NCBI GenBank assembly: GCA_947455205.1 | Contig: CANGNF010000004.1 | Location: 1 to 64,000, forward strand | Direction of reading: 5' to 3' | Length of the DNA: 64,000 bases | Source of the DNA: Acetobacteraceae bacterium | Lineage (GTDB): Bacteria; Pseudomonadota; Alphaproteobacteria; Acetobacterales; Acetobacteraceae | Part shown: piece after piece, positions 8,775-17,058 of the stretch | Layout of the letters: every line of letters begins with the position of its first letter | Position numbering within the stretch: position 1 is the stretch's first letter | The notes under the pieces: model-generated | What the model was told of the DNA's origin: nothing | Databases searched by the model: none | What the model saw: the letters and a program-made list of their open reading frames with translations, nothing else | Position numbers and translations under genes: made by a program

Positions 8775-9605
8775 ATGGCGGCGCTGATCCTGCCTGCCGG
8801 GCTGCTGGTGCTGCTGCTGCTGGTGGCGCCGATGGCGATGCTGTTCCGCATCAGCCTGAACGAGTACAGCCCGACCCAGCTGATGCTGGAGGCGCTGCAG
8901 CCCGGCAACTACCTGCGCGCCCTGGCGGACCCCTACTACCAGGGCGTCATGGGCACCACGATGACGGTGGCGCTGTCCTGCACCGTCATCTGCCTGATCA
9001 TCGGCTTCCCCGCCGCCTGGTGGCTGGCGCGGATGGACAGCAAGCAGAAGTCGCTGGCCGTCATCCTGACCGTGTTTCCGCTGCTGGTCGGCAATGTGGT
9101 GCGCTCGGCCGGGTGGATGGCGCTGCTGGGGCGGGACGGCGCCATCAACGCCACGCTGCGTGGGCTCGGCATCATCAACGAGCCATTGCAACTGCTGTAC
9201 ACCCAGGGCGCGGTCATCGTCGGCATCGTCGCCGTGGTGGCGCCCTACATGATCCTGACGCTGTCGGCCGTCATCGAGGGCATTCCCCGCAACCTGGAGG
9301 AAGCCGCCGCCAACCTGGGGGCCAGCCCGCTGGTGGCGTTCCGGCGCGTGGTGCTGCCGCTGGCGGTGCCGGGCGTGGTGGCGGGCAGCGTGCTGGTCTT
9401 CATATTGTGCATGAACGCCTACGCCACGCCGGTGCTGCTGGGCGGCCCGCAGTTCAAGATGATGGCGCCGGCGGTGTATGACCAGTTCGTGCGTGGCACC
9501 AACTGGCCGTTCGGCGCCGCGCTGGCCTTCATCCTGCTGGTGGTGACGCTGGCGCTGACCGTGTTGGGCAGCGCCGTGGTGGGGCGGCGCTACAAGGCTC
9601 AGTAA
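8775..9605 (+). CDS. ABC transporter permease, PotB-like
   Basis: This 276-residue permease closes the operon. It has an N-terminal hydrophobic segment (LILPAGLLVLLLLVAPMAML), about six membrane helices and the EAA loop EEAAANLGASPLVAFRRVVLP. It begins two bases after the stop of the third binding protein. With the PotC-like permease (3849) and the ATPase (4655) it should form the transmembrane core. Separation of the two permease genes by the ATPase and three binding proteins is an unusual order. Its 3' end overlaps the convergent small gene at 9599 by seven bases. Confidence 0.93.
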   Translation: MAALILPAGLLVLLLLVAPMAMLFRISLNEYSPTQLMLEALQPGNYLRALADPYYQGVMGTTMTVALSCTVICLIIGFPAAWWLARMDSKQKSLAVILTVFPLLVGNVVRSAGWMALLGRDGAINATLRGLGIINEPLQLLYTQGAVIVGIVAVVAPYMILTLSAVIEGIPRNLEEAAANLGASPLVAFRRVVLPLAVPGVVAGSVLVFILCMNAYATPVLLGGPQFKMMAPAVYDQFVRGTNWPFGAALAFILLVVTLALTVLGSAVVGRRYKAQ

Positions 9606-9805
9606 TGCGCCACCAGCGTCTCCGGGTCGTTGGCGGCGGAGACGGTGATGGGCAGGCAGACCACGCGGTAGCCAGGCGGCAGGCCGGCCCGCAGCGCCGC
9701 CTGCTCGCAGCCTTCCTCGGTCAGGAAGAACTGGTGCTGCAGCGGCGGCGGCGGTTGTTCAACCAGCGCTGGGCTGGCCAGCAGCAGCATGACGTATTCC
9801 AGCAT
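9599..9805 (-). CDS. Small hypothetical protein (68 residues)
   Basis: I do not recognise this gene. The start at 9805 gives MLEYVMLLLASPALVEQPPPP followed by a compact region with two Cys (EEGCEQAALR and RVVCLPI). The first stretch could be a weak signal or membrane-associated helix. An in-frame start 14 codons upstream is possible, but that segment is Gly/Pro-rich and poorly hydrophobic. It overlaps the 3' end of the permease gene by seven bases on the other strand. The AT-rich palindrome at 9882-9899 lies upstream and could control it. Confidence 0.55.
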   Translation of the reverse strand: MLEYVMLLLASPALVEQPPPPLQHQFFLTEEGCEQAALRAGLPPGYRVVCLPITVSAANDPETLVAHY

Positions 9806-9881
9806 GGGCCTGCCTCCGACGCCGCCTGGGCTGCCGAAGGGCAGCACAACCGGGGCGTGTAGGCAGGCTCGCGCCGCCGAT

Positions 9882-9899
9882 TACATTCTGTCGAATGTA
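9882..9899. promoter_or_regulatory. AT-rich palindrome, possible operator
   Basis: TACATTC and GAATGTA form a perfect 7-bp inverted repeat around TGTC, inside a 30-bp AT-rich patch that stands out in this GC-rich sequence. It lies between the end of the M24-fold gene and the start of the small gene at 9805, both on the minus strand. There is no T-run on either side, so an operator is likelier than an intrinsic terminator. Confidence 0.4.
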
Positions 9900-9920
9900 T
9901 TCCTGGTAAGTTGCCGCGGC

Positions 9921-11111
9921 TCACGCGATCGTTTGGCTGCGGATGTCCTTGGGCGCGCGGGTCAGCACCTCCGGTTGCTGGCCGACCACCACGGTATCGT
10001 CCAGGCGGAAGCCGCCCAGGCCCCATTCGTACAGGCCAGGCTCGGCGGAATAGACCTCGTTGGCCATCAGCGCCCGGGTGTTGAAGGCCATGTCCTCGGG
10101 GAACTCATGTCCCAGCGTGCCCATGCCGTGGCCGGTGCGGTGCAGCATCAGGTGGGCCAGGCCGGCCTTCTCGATGACCGCCTGGGCGGCTTCGTCGATG
10201 CCGCAGACCGGCCGGCCGGTGATGGCGGCCTCGCAGGCGGCCTCGTTGGCGGCGCGGGCGGTCTCGAACAGCAGGCGCTGGCGGTCGCTGGGCGGGCCGA
10301 CGAACCAGGTGCGCTCATTCTCCACCACCAGGCCGTTCAGCCGGGGGATGACGATGTTGACGATGCCGTGGCCGCGCTCAATGCGGGCGCCGGCGCTGCG
10401 GCCATCGCCGTGTGGGGCGGCGGAGGCGGGGCCGGAGAGGGTCCAGCAGCGCAGGATCTCCAGGTTCTCGCCGGGGAAGCGGCGGCCGCCTTCCTCCGCC
10501 AGCAGGGCGGCCATCTGCATGTCCAGCACCATGGGCTGGGCGCCTTCGCGGATGTTCTCGCGGTAGCGGTCCTGCACCCAGTCGGTCAGGCTGGCGATCT
10601 CGCGCATCAGCGCCAGTTCCTCGGGGTGCTTGACCAGGCGCAGGGCGCGCATCTCGCCGGTGGCGGGCTGCAGGGTCAGGCCGGGCAGCATGCCAGGGGC
10701 GCGGGCGAGCGGGGCGTTCATGGCGTCCAGGCCGATGCGGGCGCGCCCCAGGCCGCGGGCCTTCAGGGCCTCCGCGCACATCTCCGCCCATTGCGGCAGC
10801 AGCGGCACGCGCTGGGTCAGGCGGGGGTGTTCGGCGTAGAATTGGGTGTCCTGCACCCACAGCTTGTGCGCCTCGGCGCCGAAGCGCCAATGGTTGGTGC
10901 TGAGCTCGTTCAGCAGGGCGAAGGGCTCGCCGTTGCGCGGCAGCACCATCAGGATCGGGCGTTCCCAGGTCTGCACATCCGTGTGGAAGTTGCTGGCGAA
11001 CTGGAAGAAATCCGCCGTGGTGAAGCCGATGGCGTCCCAGTTGTTGCGGTCCATGGCGTCGCGCATCAGGCCCCAGCGCCAGTCGCGCACCGCCTTGCCG
11101 AGGAATGCCAT
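9921..11111 (-). CDS. M24-fold (creatinase/Xaa-Pro peptidase-like) protein with degenerate metal site
   Basis: The 396-residue product has the creatinase N-terminal domain (about 1-165) and the pita-bread catalytic domain (about 170-390). The His motif HRTGHGMG and the first Glu (YSAEPG) are present. The two Asp ligands expected in the strand after the substrate loop are missing: the segment reads VIPRLNGLVVENERTW. The last Glu is Asp in FRLDDTVVV. Metallopeptidases need these five ligands and creatinase does not, so hydrolysis of a small amidine or amide by a metal-free creatinase-like mechanism is more likely than peptidase activity. The substrate is unknown. It is divergent from the FAD oxidoreductase gene at 11197. 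Confidence 0.88.
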   Translation of the reverse strand: MAFLGKAVRDWRWGLMRDAMDRNNWDAIGFTTADFFQFASNFHTDVQTWERPILMVLPRNGEPFALLNELSTNHWRFGAEAHKLWVQDTQFYAEHPRLTQRVPLLPQWAEMCAEALKARGLGRARIGLDAMNAPLARAPGMLPGLTLQPATGEMRALRLVKHPEELALMREIASLTDWVQDRYRENIREGAQPMVLDMQMAALLAEEGGRRFPGENLEILRCWTLSGPASAAPHGDGRSAGARIERGHGIVNIVIPRLNGLVVENERTWFVGPPSDRQRLLFETARAANEAACEAAITGRPVCGIDEAAQAVIEKAGLAHLMLHRTGHGMGTLGHEFPEDMAFNTRALMANEVYSAEPGLYEWGLGGFRLDDTVVVGQQPEVLTRAPKDIRSQTIA

Positions 11112-11196
11112 GTGTCGTCTCCCGATGAAGCCTGCTTGTAGGTTCCATCAGGATATTCCATCGGACAACCCCCGCACCCCAGGGTAGATTGGTTGC
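11112..11196. promoter_or_regulatory. Divergent promoter region with paired TTCCATC motifs
   Basis: These 85 bases separate two divergent genes and must hold both promoters. TTCCATC occurs at 11143-11149 and again at 11156-11162, a 13-base direct spacing. With the following GGA the second copy reads ATTCCATCGGA, whose reverse complement recurs at 29499-29509. No regulator gene is adjacent. I see no clear -35/-10 pair. Confidence 0.4.
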
Positions 11197-14109
11197 ATGA
11201 ACGCCTTCACCATCCCCAAGGACCGCATCGGCGACAGCAAGCTGGCCGCGCGGCTGCAGCGCGAAACCCAGGGCGAGGTGCTGTTCGGCGCCGCCGACCG
11301 CGGGCGCTACGCAACGGACGCCAGCATCTACCAGATGGAGCCGGTGGGCGTGCTGGTGCCGCGCAGCATCGGCGACGTGCAGGCGGCGATGGCGATCTGC
11401 CGGGAGGAAGGGATCCCCGTGCTGCCGCGCGGCGGCGGCACCAGCCAATGCGGGCAGACGGTGAACCGCGCGCTGGTGATCGATACGTCGAAGCATCTGC
11501 GCCGCGTGATTTCGGTGGATGCCGAAGCGCAGACCGCGACGGTGGAGCCGGGCATCGCGCTGGGCGCGCTGAACGGGGAGATCGCAAAGCACAAGCTGTT
11601 CTTCGCGGTGGACCCGAGCACGCATGCGCGCTGCACCATCGGCGGCATGGCCGGCAACAATTCCTGCGGCGGCAAGTCCATCCGCTACGGGTTGATGGCG
11701 GACAACGTGCTGTCCATCGACGCGCTGCTGGCGGATGGCTCGCAGTTCCGCTTCGGCGAGTTGCCGGACAATCTGGGCGCCGAGGTGCCCGCGGCCACCG
11801 CCGACCTGATCCAGCGGCTGCGGGCGCTGGGCGCGCGGGAGGCGGCGGAGATCGAGGCGCGCTTCCCGAAGCAGCTGCGCCGCGTGGGCGGCTACAACAT
11901 CGACGCGTTGACGCCGGCCGCGCGCCAGAATGGCCGCAGCAACCTGGCCCGCCTGCTGGTGGGCAGCGAGGGGACGCTGGCCTATTCCGCCGCGCTGACC
12001 CTGCAACTGCACCGGGTGAAGCCGCGCAAGGTCATGGGCATCTGCCAGTTCCCCACCTTCCGCAAGGCGATGGAAGCCAGCCAGCACCTGGTGACGCTGA
12101 TGCCGGAAGCGGTGGAGCTGGTGGACCGGACGATGATCGACCTGGGCCGGTCCATCGCCATGTTCCGCAGCACCATCGACAGCATCTTGATCGGCGAGCC
12201 GGACAGCCTGCTGATCGTGGAGTTCCACGGCGAGGACGACGCCACCCTGCTGCGCCAGCTGGATGCGCTGGAAGTGATGATGGCGGACCTGGGCCACCCG
12301 AAGCAAGTGGTGCGGGTGGTGGACACCGCCTTCATGGCCGCCATCGCGGAGGTGCGCGAGGCCGGGCTGAACATCATGATGTCCATGAAGGGCGACGGGA
12401 AGCCGGTCTCCTTCATCGAGGATTGCGCCGTCGCGCTGGACGACCTGGCCGACTACACTGAGCGGCTGAACGACGTGTTCCACAAGCACGGCACCAAGGG
12501 CACCTGGTACGCCCATGCCAGTGTGGGCTGCCTGCATGTGCGGCCGGTGCTGAACATGAAGGATGGCAGCGACGTCAAGCTGATGCGGACCATCGCGGAG
12601 GAATGCTTCGCGCTGGTGCGCGAGTACAAGGGCAGCCATTCCGGCGAGCATGGCGACGGGATCGTGCGGTCCGAATTCAACGAGACGATGTTCGGCAGCC
12701 GCATCGCCCGCGCCTTCGAGCAGGTGAAGGACGCCTTTGATCCCGCGGGCATGCTGAACCCCAACCGCGTGGTGCGGCCGCCGCGGATGGATGACCGCAG
12801 CCTGTTCCGCTACGCGCCGGACTACGCGCCGATCAACGTGACGCCGGCACTGGACTGGAGCGCCTATCCGGGGCCGCAGCAGGGCCTGCTGAGCGCCGTG
12901 GAGATGTGCAACAACAACGGCACCTGCCGGAAATTCGACGCGGCGGTGATGTGCCCGAGCTTCCGCGCCACGCGGGACGAACAGCACCTGACGCGCGGCC
13001 GCGCCAATACGCTGCGCCTGGCGCTGACCGGGCAGATTCCGGGCGGGCTGGGTGGCGACGAGGTCGCCGATGCCATGGCGCTGTGCGTTTCCTGCAAGGG
13101 CTGCCGGCGAGAATGCCCGACCGGCGTGGACATGGCCAAGCTGAAGATCGAGCACCTGGCGGCGCGCGTGGCCTCGCACGGGCTTTCGCTGAAGGACCGG
13201 GTGCTGGCCGGCATGGCGCACTGGGCGCCGTTTGCCGCCATGCTGGCGCCGCTTTCCAACGCGCGGGAATGGGTGCCGGGCGCGCGTTGGGTGGCGGAGA
13301 AGCTGCTCGGCATCAGCGCCGACCGCGCCCTGCCGCGCTTCCGGCGAGACGCCTTCCATGACGCCGAGCTGCCCTGGCCTTCCGGCGCGCGGGATGAGGT
13401 GATCCTGCTGCCGGATCTGTTCAACCGGTACTACGAACCCGAGAACCTGCGCGCCGCCGCCCGCGTGCTGCGCGCCGCCGGCTACAAGCCCGTGGTGGCG
13501 CGGCCCGCCCGTGGTGCCCGGCCGCTGGACGAGGGACGCACCCTGCTGGCCGCCGGGCTGGTGGCCAAGGCGCGGGCCGAGGCGGCGCGGACGCTGGCGG
13601 CGCTGGATGCCTTCCCCAACACGCCAGTGGTGGGGATCGAACCCTCCTGCCTGCTGACGCTGCGCGACGAGTTCCTGGCGCTGCTGCCCGGCCCGGCCAC
13701 CGAGGCGCTGGCAGCCCGCAGCTTCCTGCTGGCGGAGTTCCTGGCGAAGGAGAAGGCGACCCTGCCGCTGGGGCGCCTTGAAGCGACCGTGCATGTGCAT
13801 GGCCATTGCCACCAGAAGGCCTTCGCCGCCTTCGCGCCGACGCTGGCGCTGTTGCAGCGGGTGCCGGGGCTGGTGGTGAAGCCGATCACCTCCTCCTGCT
13901 GCGGCATGGCCGGGTCCTTCGGGTATGAGGCGGCGAACCAGGCGACCTCCCGCGCCATGGCCGAGCTTTCCCTGCTGCCGGCGGTGCGGGCGGCGGCGCC
14001 CGGTGACGTGGTGCTGGCCGATGGCACCAGCTGCCGCCACCAGGTGGAGGGGCTGGCCGGTCGCCAGGTGCTGCACAGTGTCAGGCTGCTGGACCGGGCG
14101 CTGGCCTGA
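11197..14109 (+). CDS. FAD- and Fe-S-dependent 2-hydroxyacid oxidoreductase, YdiJ-like (GlcD-GlcF type fusion)
   Basis: The 970-residue enzyme joins a flavin dehydrogenase and an iron-sulfur electron-transfer module. The FAD-binding domain (about 40-270) has PRGGGTSQCGQTVN and, from residue 149, GGMAGNNSCGGKS. The FAD-oxidase C-terminal cap follows to about 540. The Fe-S part has Cys571/577/586 in MCNNNGTCRKF...MCPS and the ferredoxin motif Cys630-x2-Cys633-x2-Cys636-x3-Cys640. The C-terminal CCG-type domain ends with SSCCGMAGS (Cys901/902). Relatives oxidise D-2-hydroxyacids such as D-lactate or D-2-hydroxyglutarate and feed electrons to the membrane chain. The exact substrate is not readable. 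It is divergent from the M24-fold gene. Confidence 0.93.
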   Translation: MNAFTIPKDRIGDSKLAARLQRETQGEVLFGAADRGRYATDASIYQMEPVGVLVPRSIGDVQAAMAICREEGIPVLPRGGGTSQCGQTVNRALVIDTSKHLRRVISVDAEAQTATVEPGIALGALNGEIAKHKLFFAVDPSTHARCTIGGMAGNNSCGGKSIRYGLMADNVLSIDALLADGSQFRFGELPDNLGAEVPAATADLIQRLRALGAREAAEIEARFPKQLRRVGGYNIDALTPAARQNGRSNLARLLVGSEGTLAYSAALTLQLHRVKPRKVMGICQFPTFRKAMEASQHLVTLMPEAVELVDRTMIDLGRSIAMFRSTIDSILIGEPDSLLIVEFHGEDDATLLRQLDALEVMMADLGHPKQVVRVVDTAFMAAIAEVREAGLNIMMSMKGDGKPVSFIEDCAVALDDLADYTERLNDVFHKHGTKGTWYAHASVGCLHVRPVLNMKDGSDVKLMRTIAEECFALVREYKGSHSGEHGDGIVRSEFNETMFGSRIARAFEQVKDAFDPAGMLNPNRVVRPPRMDDRSLFRYAPDYAPINVTPALDWSAYPGPQQGLLSAVEMCNNNGTCRKFDAAVMCPSFRATRDEQHLTRGRANTLRLALTGQIPGGLGGDEVADAMALCVSCKGCRRECPTGVDMAKLKIEHLAARVASHGLSLKDRVLAGMAHWAPFAAMLAPLSNAREWVPGARWVAEKLLGISADRALPRFRRDAFHDAELPWPSGARDEVILLPDLFNRYYEPENLRAAARVLRAAGYKPVVARPARGARPLDEGRTLLAAGLVAKARAEAARTLAALDAFPNTPVVGIEPSCLLTLRDEFLALLPGPATEALAARSFLLAEFLAKEKATLPLGRLEATVHVHGHCHQKAFAAFAPTLALLQRVPGLVVKPITSSCCGMAGSFGYEAANQATSRAMAELSLLPAVRAAAPGDVVLADGTSCRHQVEGLAGRQVLHSVRLLDRALA

Positions 14110-14203
14110 GCCTCTCAGGCATCGGCACGATAGCTGTGGGTAAGCGATCAACCCCTGGTGAACAACCGGCCGGGCTCTGCTAGACCTTGGGCCAGGATTC
14201 GTG

Positions 14204-14223
14204 ACGGGGCGCCCGCGCCCCGT
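14204..14223 (+). promoter_or_regulatory. GC-rich hairpin directly upstream of the ompA-1 ribosome site
   Basis: ACGGGGCGC and GCGCCCCGT form a perfect 9-bp inverted repeat around CC. It lies only a few bases before the GGAGGG ribosome site of the gene at 14241. In the leader mRNA it would abut the ribosome footprint and could influence initiation or protect the 5' end. The rest of 14110-14240 shows no gene. Confidence 0.4.
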
Positions 14224-14240
14224 GGCCGGAGGGTGACTAG

Positions 14241-15440
14241 ATGCGGTTCAGGCAGGTTCTGGTAGCGGCGACCATGCTGGGTCTGCCCCTGGTGGCGACG
14301 ACGGGGGCACAGGCGCAGGTCAACGGCCTGTACATCGGCAGCGCGGTGGGCGGCGCCTTCGCCTCCTCGGCCTCCACCAAGAACCACCCGATTGGCCTGT
14401 ACAGCCAGGACCAGACCGCCAACAGCTTCGGCAAGGGCTTCACCGGCAGCTTCAGCACCGGCTTCGGCGGCCTGGTCAACATGGGCTACGGCTTCGGCAA
14501 CGGCTTCCGCGCCGAGGTCGAAGGCTTCTACCGCGCCAATGGCATCACCAACATCACCATGTATACCGGCGCGGTCGGCCAGGGGAACCTGACCACCAAC
14601 TCCGGCACGTTGCGGCAATACGGCTTCATGCTGAACGGCTACTACGACGTGGACCCGAACTTCTTCCCCGAGGGGGCGCGGTTCTTCCAGCCTTATGTCG
14701 GTATCGGCCTGGGCTATGGCTACGCGCAGTTCCAGAACGTGGTGGCGCGGGAGCCGAACCGCAACCAGAACCAACAGCAGAACAACTACCTGGAAAGCCG
14801 GCTGGGCGCGGGCGCCGGCAACCTGGCCTACCAGGGCATCATCGGTGCCGCCTTCGCCATCGACAGCGTGGCGCCCGGCCTGGCGATCACCGCGGAGTAC
14901 CGCTACCAGGGCATGCTGGGCGCGCCGGTGCAGGCCAAGGTCTACCAGGTCAACAACAACAACGGCCAGAACACCGAACGGCGCCTGGCCTCCAGCGACA
15001 GCTTCCGCCCGACGCTGCATGGCAGTTCCGTGCTGGTGGGCGTGCGCTACGCGCTGGACGCCAACCCGCCGGCCGCCGCGGCGCCCAACCTGCCGGTGGG
15101 CTGGGCCCCGCCGGCCGCGGCACCGGCGGCGCGGACCTACATGGTGTTCTTCGCCAACAACAGCGCGGCGCTGGACGCCGCCGGCCGCGCCGTGGTGGCG
15201 GAGGCGGTGCAGTCCGCCCGCCAGGTACCGACCACCAGCATCCAGCTGATGGGCCACGCCGATGGCACCGGCCGCAGCCCGCGCAACCAGGCGCTGTCCA
15301 GCCAGCGGGTGCAGAGCGTGACGGCGGAACTGGCCCGGCTGGGCGTGCCGCGCAACGCCATCTCCGGCTCCGGCACCGGGGCGCTCGGCTCCAGCAGCGC
15401 CGATCCGCAGGCGCGGCGGGTGGATATCACCCTGCGTTAA
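14241..15440 (+). CDS. OmpA-family outer membrane protein 1
   Basis: The 399-residue precursor has a signal peptide (MRFRQVLVAATMLGLPLVATTGAQA), then a beta-rich domain rich in aromatic/Gly strands such as YVGIGLGYGYAQF. The likely barrel covers about residues 27-270. A Pro/Ala linker (AAAAPNLPVGWAPPAAAPAA) leads to a C-terminal OmpA domain at about 300-399 with MVFFANNSAALDAAG and QLMGHADGTG. That domain family binds peptidoglycan. The protein should anchor outer membrane to cell wall. A paralogue follows at 15732, and a small OmpA lipoprotein lies at 25341. The SD GGAGGG sits seven bases before ATG. Confidence 0.94.
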   Translation: MRFRQVLVAATMLGLPLVATTGAQAQVNGLYIGSAVGGAFASSASTKNHPIGLYSQDQTANSFGKGFTGSFSTGFGGLVNMGYGFGNGFRAEVEGFYRANGITNITMYTGAVGQGNLTTNSGTLRQYGFMLNGYYDVDPNFFPEGARFFQPYVGIGLGYGYAQFQNVVAREPNRNQNQQQNNYLESRLGAGAGNLAYQGIIGAAFAIDSVAPGLAITAEYRYQGMLGAPVQAKVYQVNNNNGQNTERRLASSDSFRPTLHGSSVLVGVRYALDANPPAAAAPNLPVGWAPPAAAPAARTYMVFFANNSAALDAAGRAVVAEAVQSARQVPTTSIQLMGHADGTGRSPRNQALSSQRVQSVTAELARLGVPRNAISGSGTGALGSSSADPQARRVDITLR

Positions 15441-15731
15441 AGCGGCGTGTGCATCGCTGTTGCGGTGCCGCATTCGTGAACCGAGACGGTTCTGTGGCAT
15501 TTTCGCCACAGGCCGTTTGTGGATATGCATGCGACCGTTGCGTATTCGCAGCGATGAATTTTCCCCGTATTTCCGCTGTTTTTGCCGTTGCGTGATGATG
15601 CAATTCGTTGCACATATTCTGCATACAATATTTATCTTCAATTCCTGATACATTTCGGATTCTTGAGGGAGCCGGGTCGTTTGTGTACTGTCCACAGCGA
15701 AAAGCGGGCAGAACCGGCCCAGGAGAGATTA
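15441..15731 (+). promoter_or_regulatory. AT-rich leader/promoter region upstream of ompA-2, with hairpin 15492-15511
   Basis: No gene is supported in these 291 bases. The hairpin CTGTGGC-ATTTTC-GCCACAG (15492-15511) lies 52 bases after the first ompA stop and may be its terminator, although the following T-run is interrupted. From about 15530 to 15670 the sequence is far richer in A/T than anything else in the window. It contains promoter-like strings (TTGCAC at about 15607, TACAAT shortly after). A strong promoter and long 5' leader for the second OmpA gene are the likely contents. The initiation point cannot be fixed by eye. Confidence 0.5.
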
Positions 15732-16901
15732 ATGCGCCCGATCCGAACCGCGCTGCTTGGCGCCGCCCTTCTGCTGCCCATGGCGGCCGGGGCGCAGACC
15801 CAGGGCTTCTACGTGTCGGGCGCGCTTGGCCCCAACATGCGGGAAACCTTCACCATCTCGGGCGCCCAGTACATGAGCGGCCTGATGGGGACCCCGGCGC
15901 AGCCGAGCGGCAAGGCCATCATCACCAGCCGCATCGGCGGGGCCGGCGTGGCCGCGGTGGGCTATGGCTGGCGCACCGACCTGTTCGGCCTGCGGAACGG
16001 CCTGCGGCTTGAACTCGAAGGCAACATCCGCGCCAACGAGGTCAACAAGGTCAAGGAATTCGGCCAGACCCTCAGCCGTTCCGGCGGCTACACCCGTACC
16101 TACGGCGCCATCGGCAACATCTATGGCGACGTGCATGTCGGCAGCTTCGCCGGCATCAGCGTGGCGCCCTATCTCGGCCTCGGCGTCGGCTTCGCCCATG
16201 TGGAGTTCGACAAGGTGCATGGCCGGCTGGCCAGCAACGGCACCAGCACCCGCATGGACGGGCAGTCCCAGCCCACCCTGGCCTACAACCTGATGGCCGG
16301 CACCAGCTTCGGGCTGGACAGCCTGGCCCCCGGCCTCTCGGCCACGCTGGAATGGCGCTACTTCACGGCGATCAACCAGCCGGTGAACACCTACGTCAAC
16401 AAGCCCGGTTCCTCGCCGCTGGGCACCAACGCCACGCTGCAGCGCCAGACCACGGCGAATTGCTGCCACGACAACAGCCTGCTGGTCGGCCTGCGCTACG
16501 CCTTCGGCGCCAGCCCTGCCCCGGCCCCGGTGGCTGCCCCGGCGCCGGCGCCCGCCGCCGCCCCGGGCGTGGCCCGCACCTACCTGGTGTTCTTCGACTG
16601 GGATCGCGCCGACCTGACCGCCCGCGCCCGCGACATCATCAAGGAAGCGGCGGGCAACACCGACCGCGCCGGCACCACCCGGATCGAAGTGGCCGGCCAT
16701 GCCGACCGCTCCGGCGATGCCGCCTACAACCAGCGCCTGTCCCAGCGCCGGGCCGAGGCGGTGAGCGCCGAGCTGATCCGCAACGGCGTGGCCCGCAACA
16801 TCATCTCGGTGCAGGCCTTCGGCGAGAGCCGTCCGCTGGTGCCGACCGCCGACAACGTGCGCGAGCCGCAGAACCGCCGCGTCGAGATCGTGCTGCGGTA
16901 A
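15732..16901 (+). CDS. OmpA-family outer membrane protein 2
   Basis: This 389-residue paralogue of the preceding gene starts at ATG 15732 after AGGAGAG. The signal is MRPIRTALLGAALLLPMAAGAQ. A beta-barrel-like region of about 24-255 contains PYLGLGVGFAHVEF. A Pro/Ala linker (APAPVAAPAPAPAAAPG) precedes an OmpA domain with LVFFDWDRADLTARARDII, VAGHADRSGD and RRVEIVLR. In-frame codons upstream of 15732 fall in the AT-rich leader and lack a signal sequence. It probably serves as a second wall-linked outer-membrane protein, under separate control from the first because of its own leader and terminator. Confidence 0.94.
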   Translation: MRPIRTALLGAALLLPMAAGAQTQGFYVSGALGPNMRETFTISGAQYMSGLMGTPAQPSGKAIITSRIGGAGVAAVGYGWRTDLFGLRNGLRLELEGNIRANEVNKVKEFGQTLSRSGGYTRTYGAIGNIYGDVHVGSFAGISVAPYLGLGVGFAHVEFDKVHGRLASNGTSTRMDGQSQPTLAYNLMAGTSFGLDSLAPGLSATLEWRYFTAINQPVNTYVNKPGSSPLGTNATLQRQTTANCCHDNSLLVGLRYAFGASPAPAPVAAPAPAPAAAPGVARTYLVFFDWDRADLTARARDIIKEAAGNTDRAGTTRIEVAGHADRSGDAAYNQRLSQRRAEAVSAELIRNGVARNIISVQAFGESRPLVPTADNVREPQNRRVEIVLR

Positions 16902-16927
16902 CCCCGCGCCACAGTTCAGCAGTACGG

Positions 16928-16953
16928 AAAGGGCGCCGCGAGGCGCCCTTTTT
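16928..16953 (+). terminator. Rho-independent terminator after ompA-2
   Basis: AAAGGGCGCC pairs perfectly with GGCGCCCTTT around a GCGA tetraloop, followed by further T residues (five T in a row from 16949). It lies 26 bases after the ompA-2 stop and is the best intrinsic terminator in the window. Confidence 0.88.
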
Positions 16954-17058
16954 GCTGCCCGGCCGCCGGCCTGCCGGGTCCGCGCCGGCGCGGCTTCACA
17001 AACCGGGCGCGGGGCGTCAGCTTGCCGTCCCTGCAATTCAACCGGAGGATTTCGCCCG

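Noticed and set aside
10378-14151. 1,257-codon open frame antisense to the FAD oxidoreductase
   Set aside because: High GC leaves few stop codons on the opposite strand. The product is low-complexity Arg/Gln/His/Ala with no domain, while the sense strand has clear motifs throughout.
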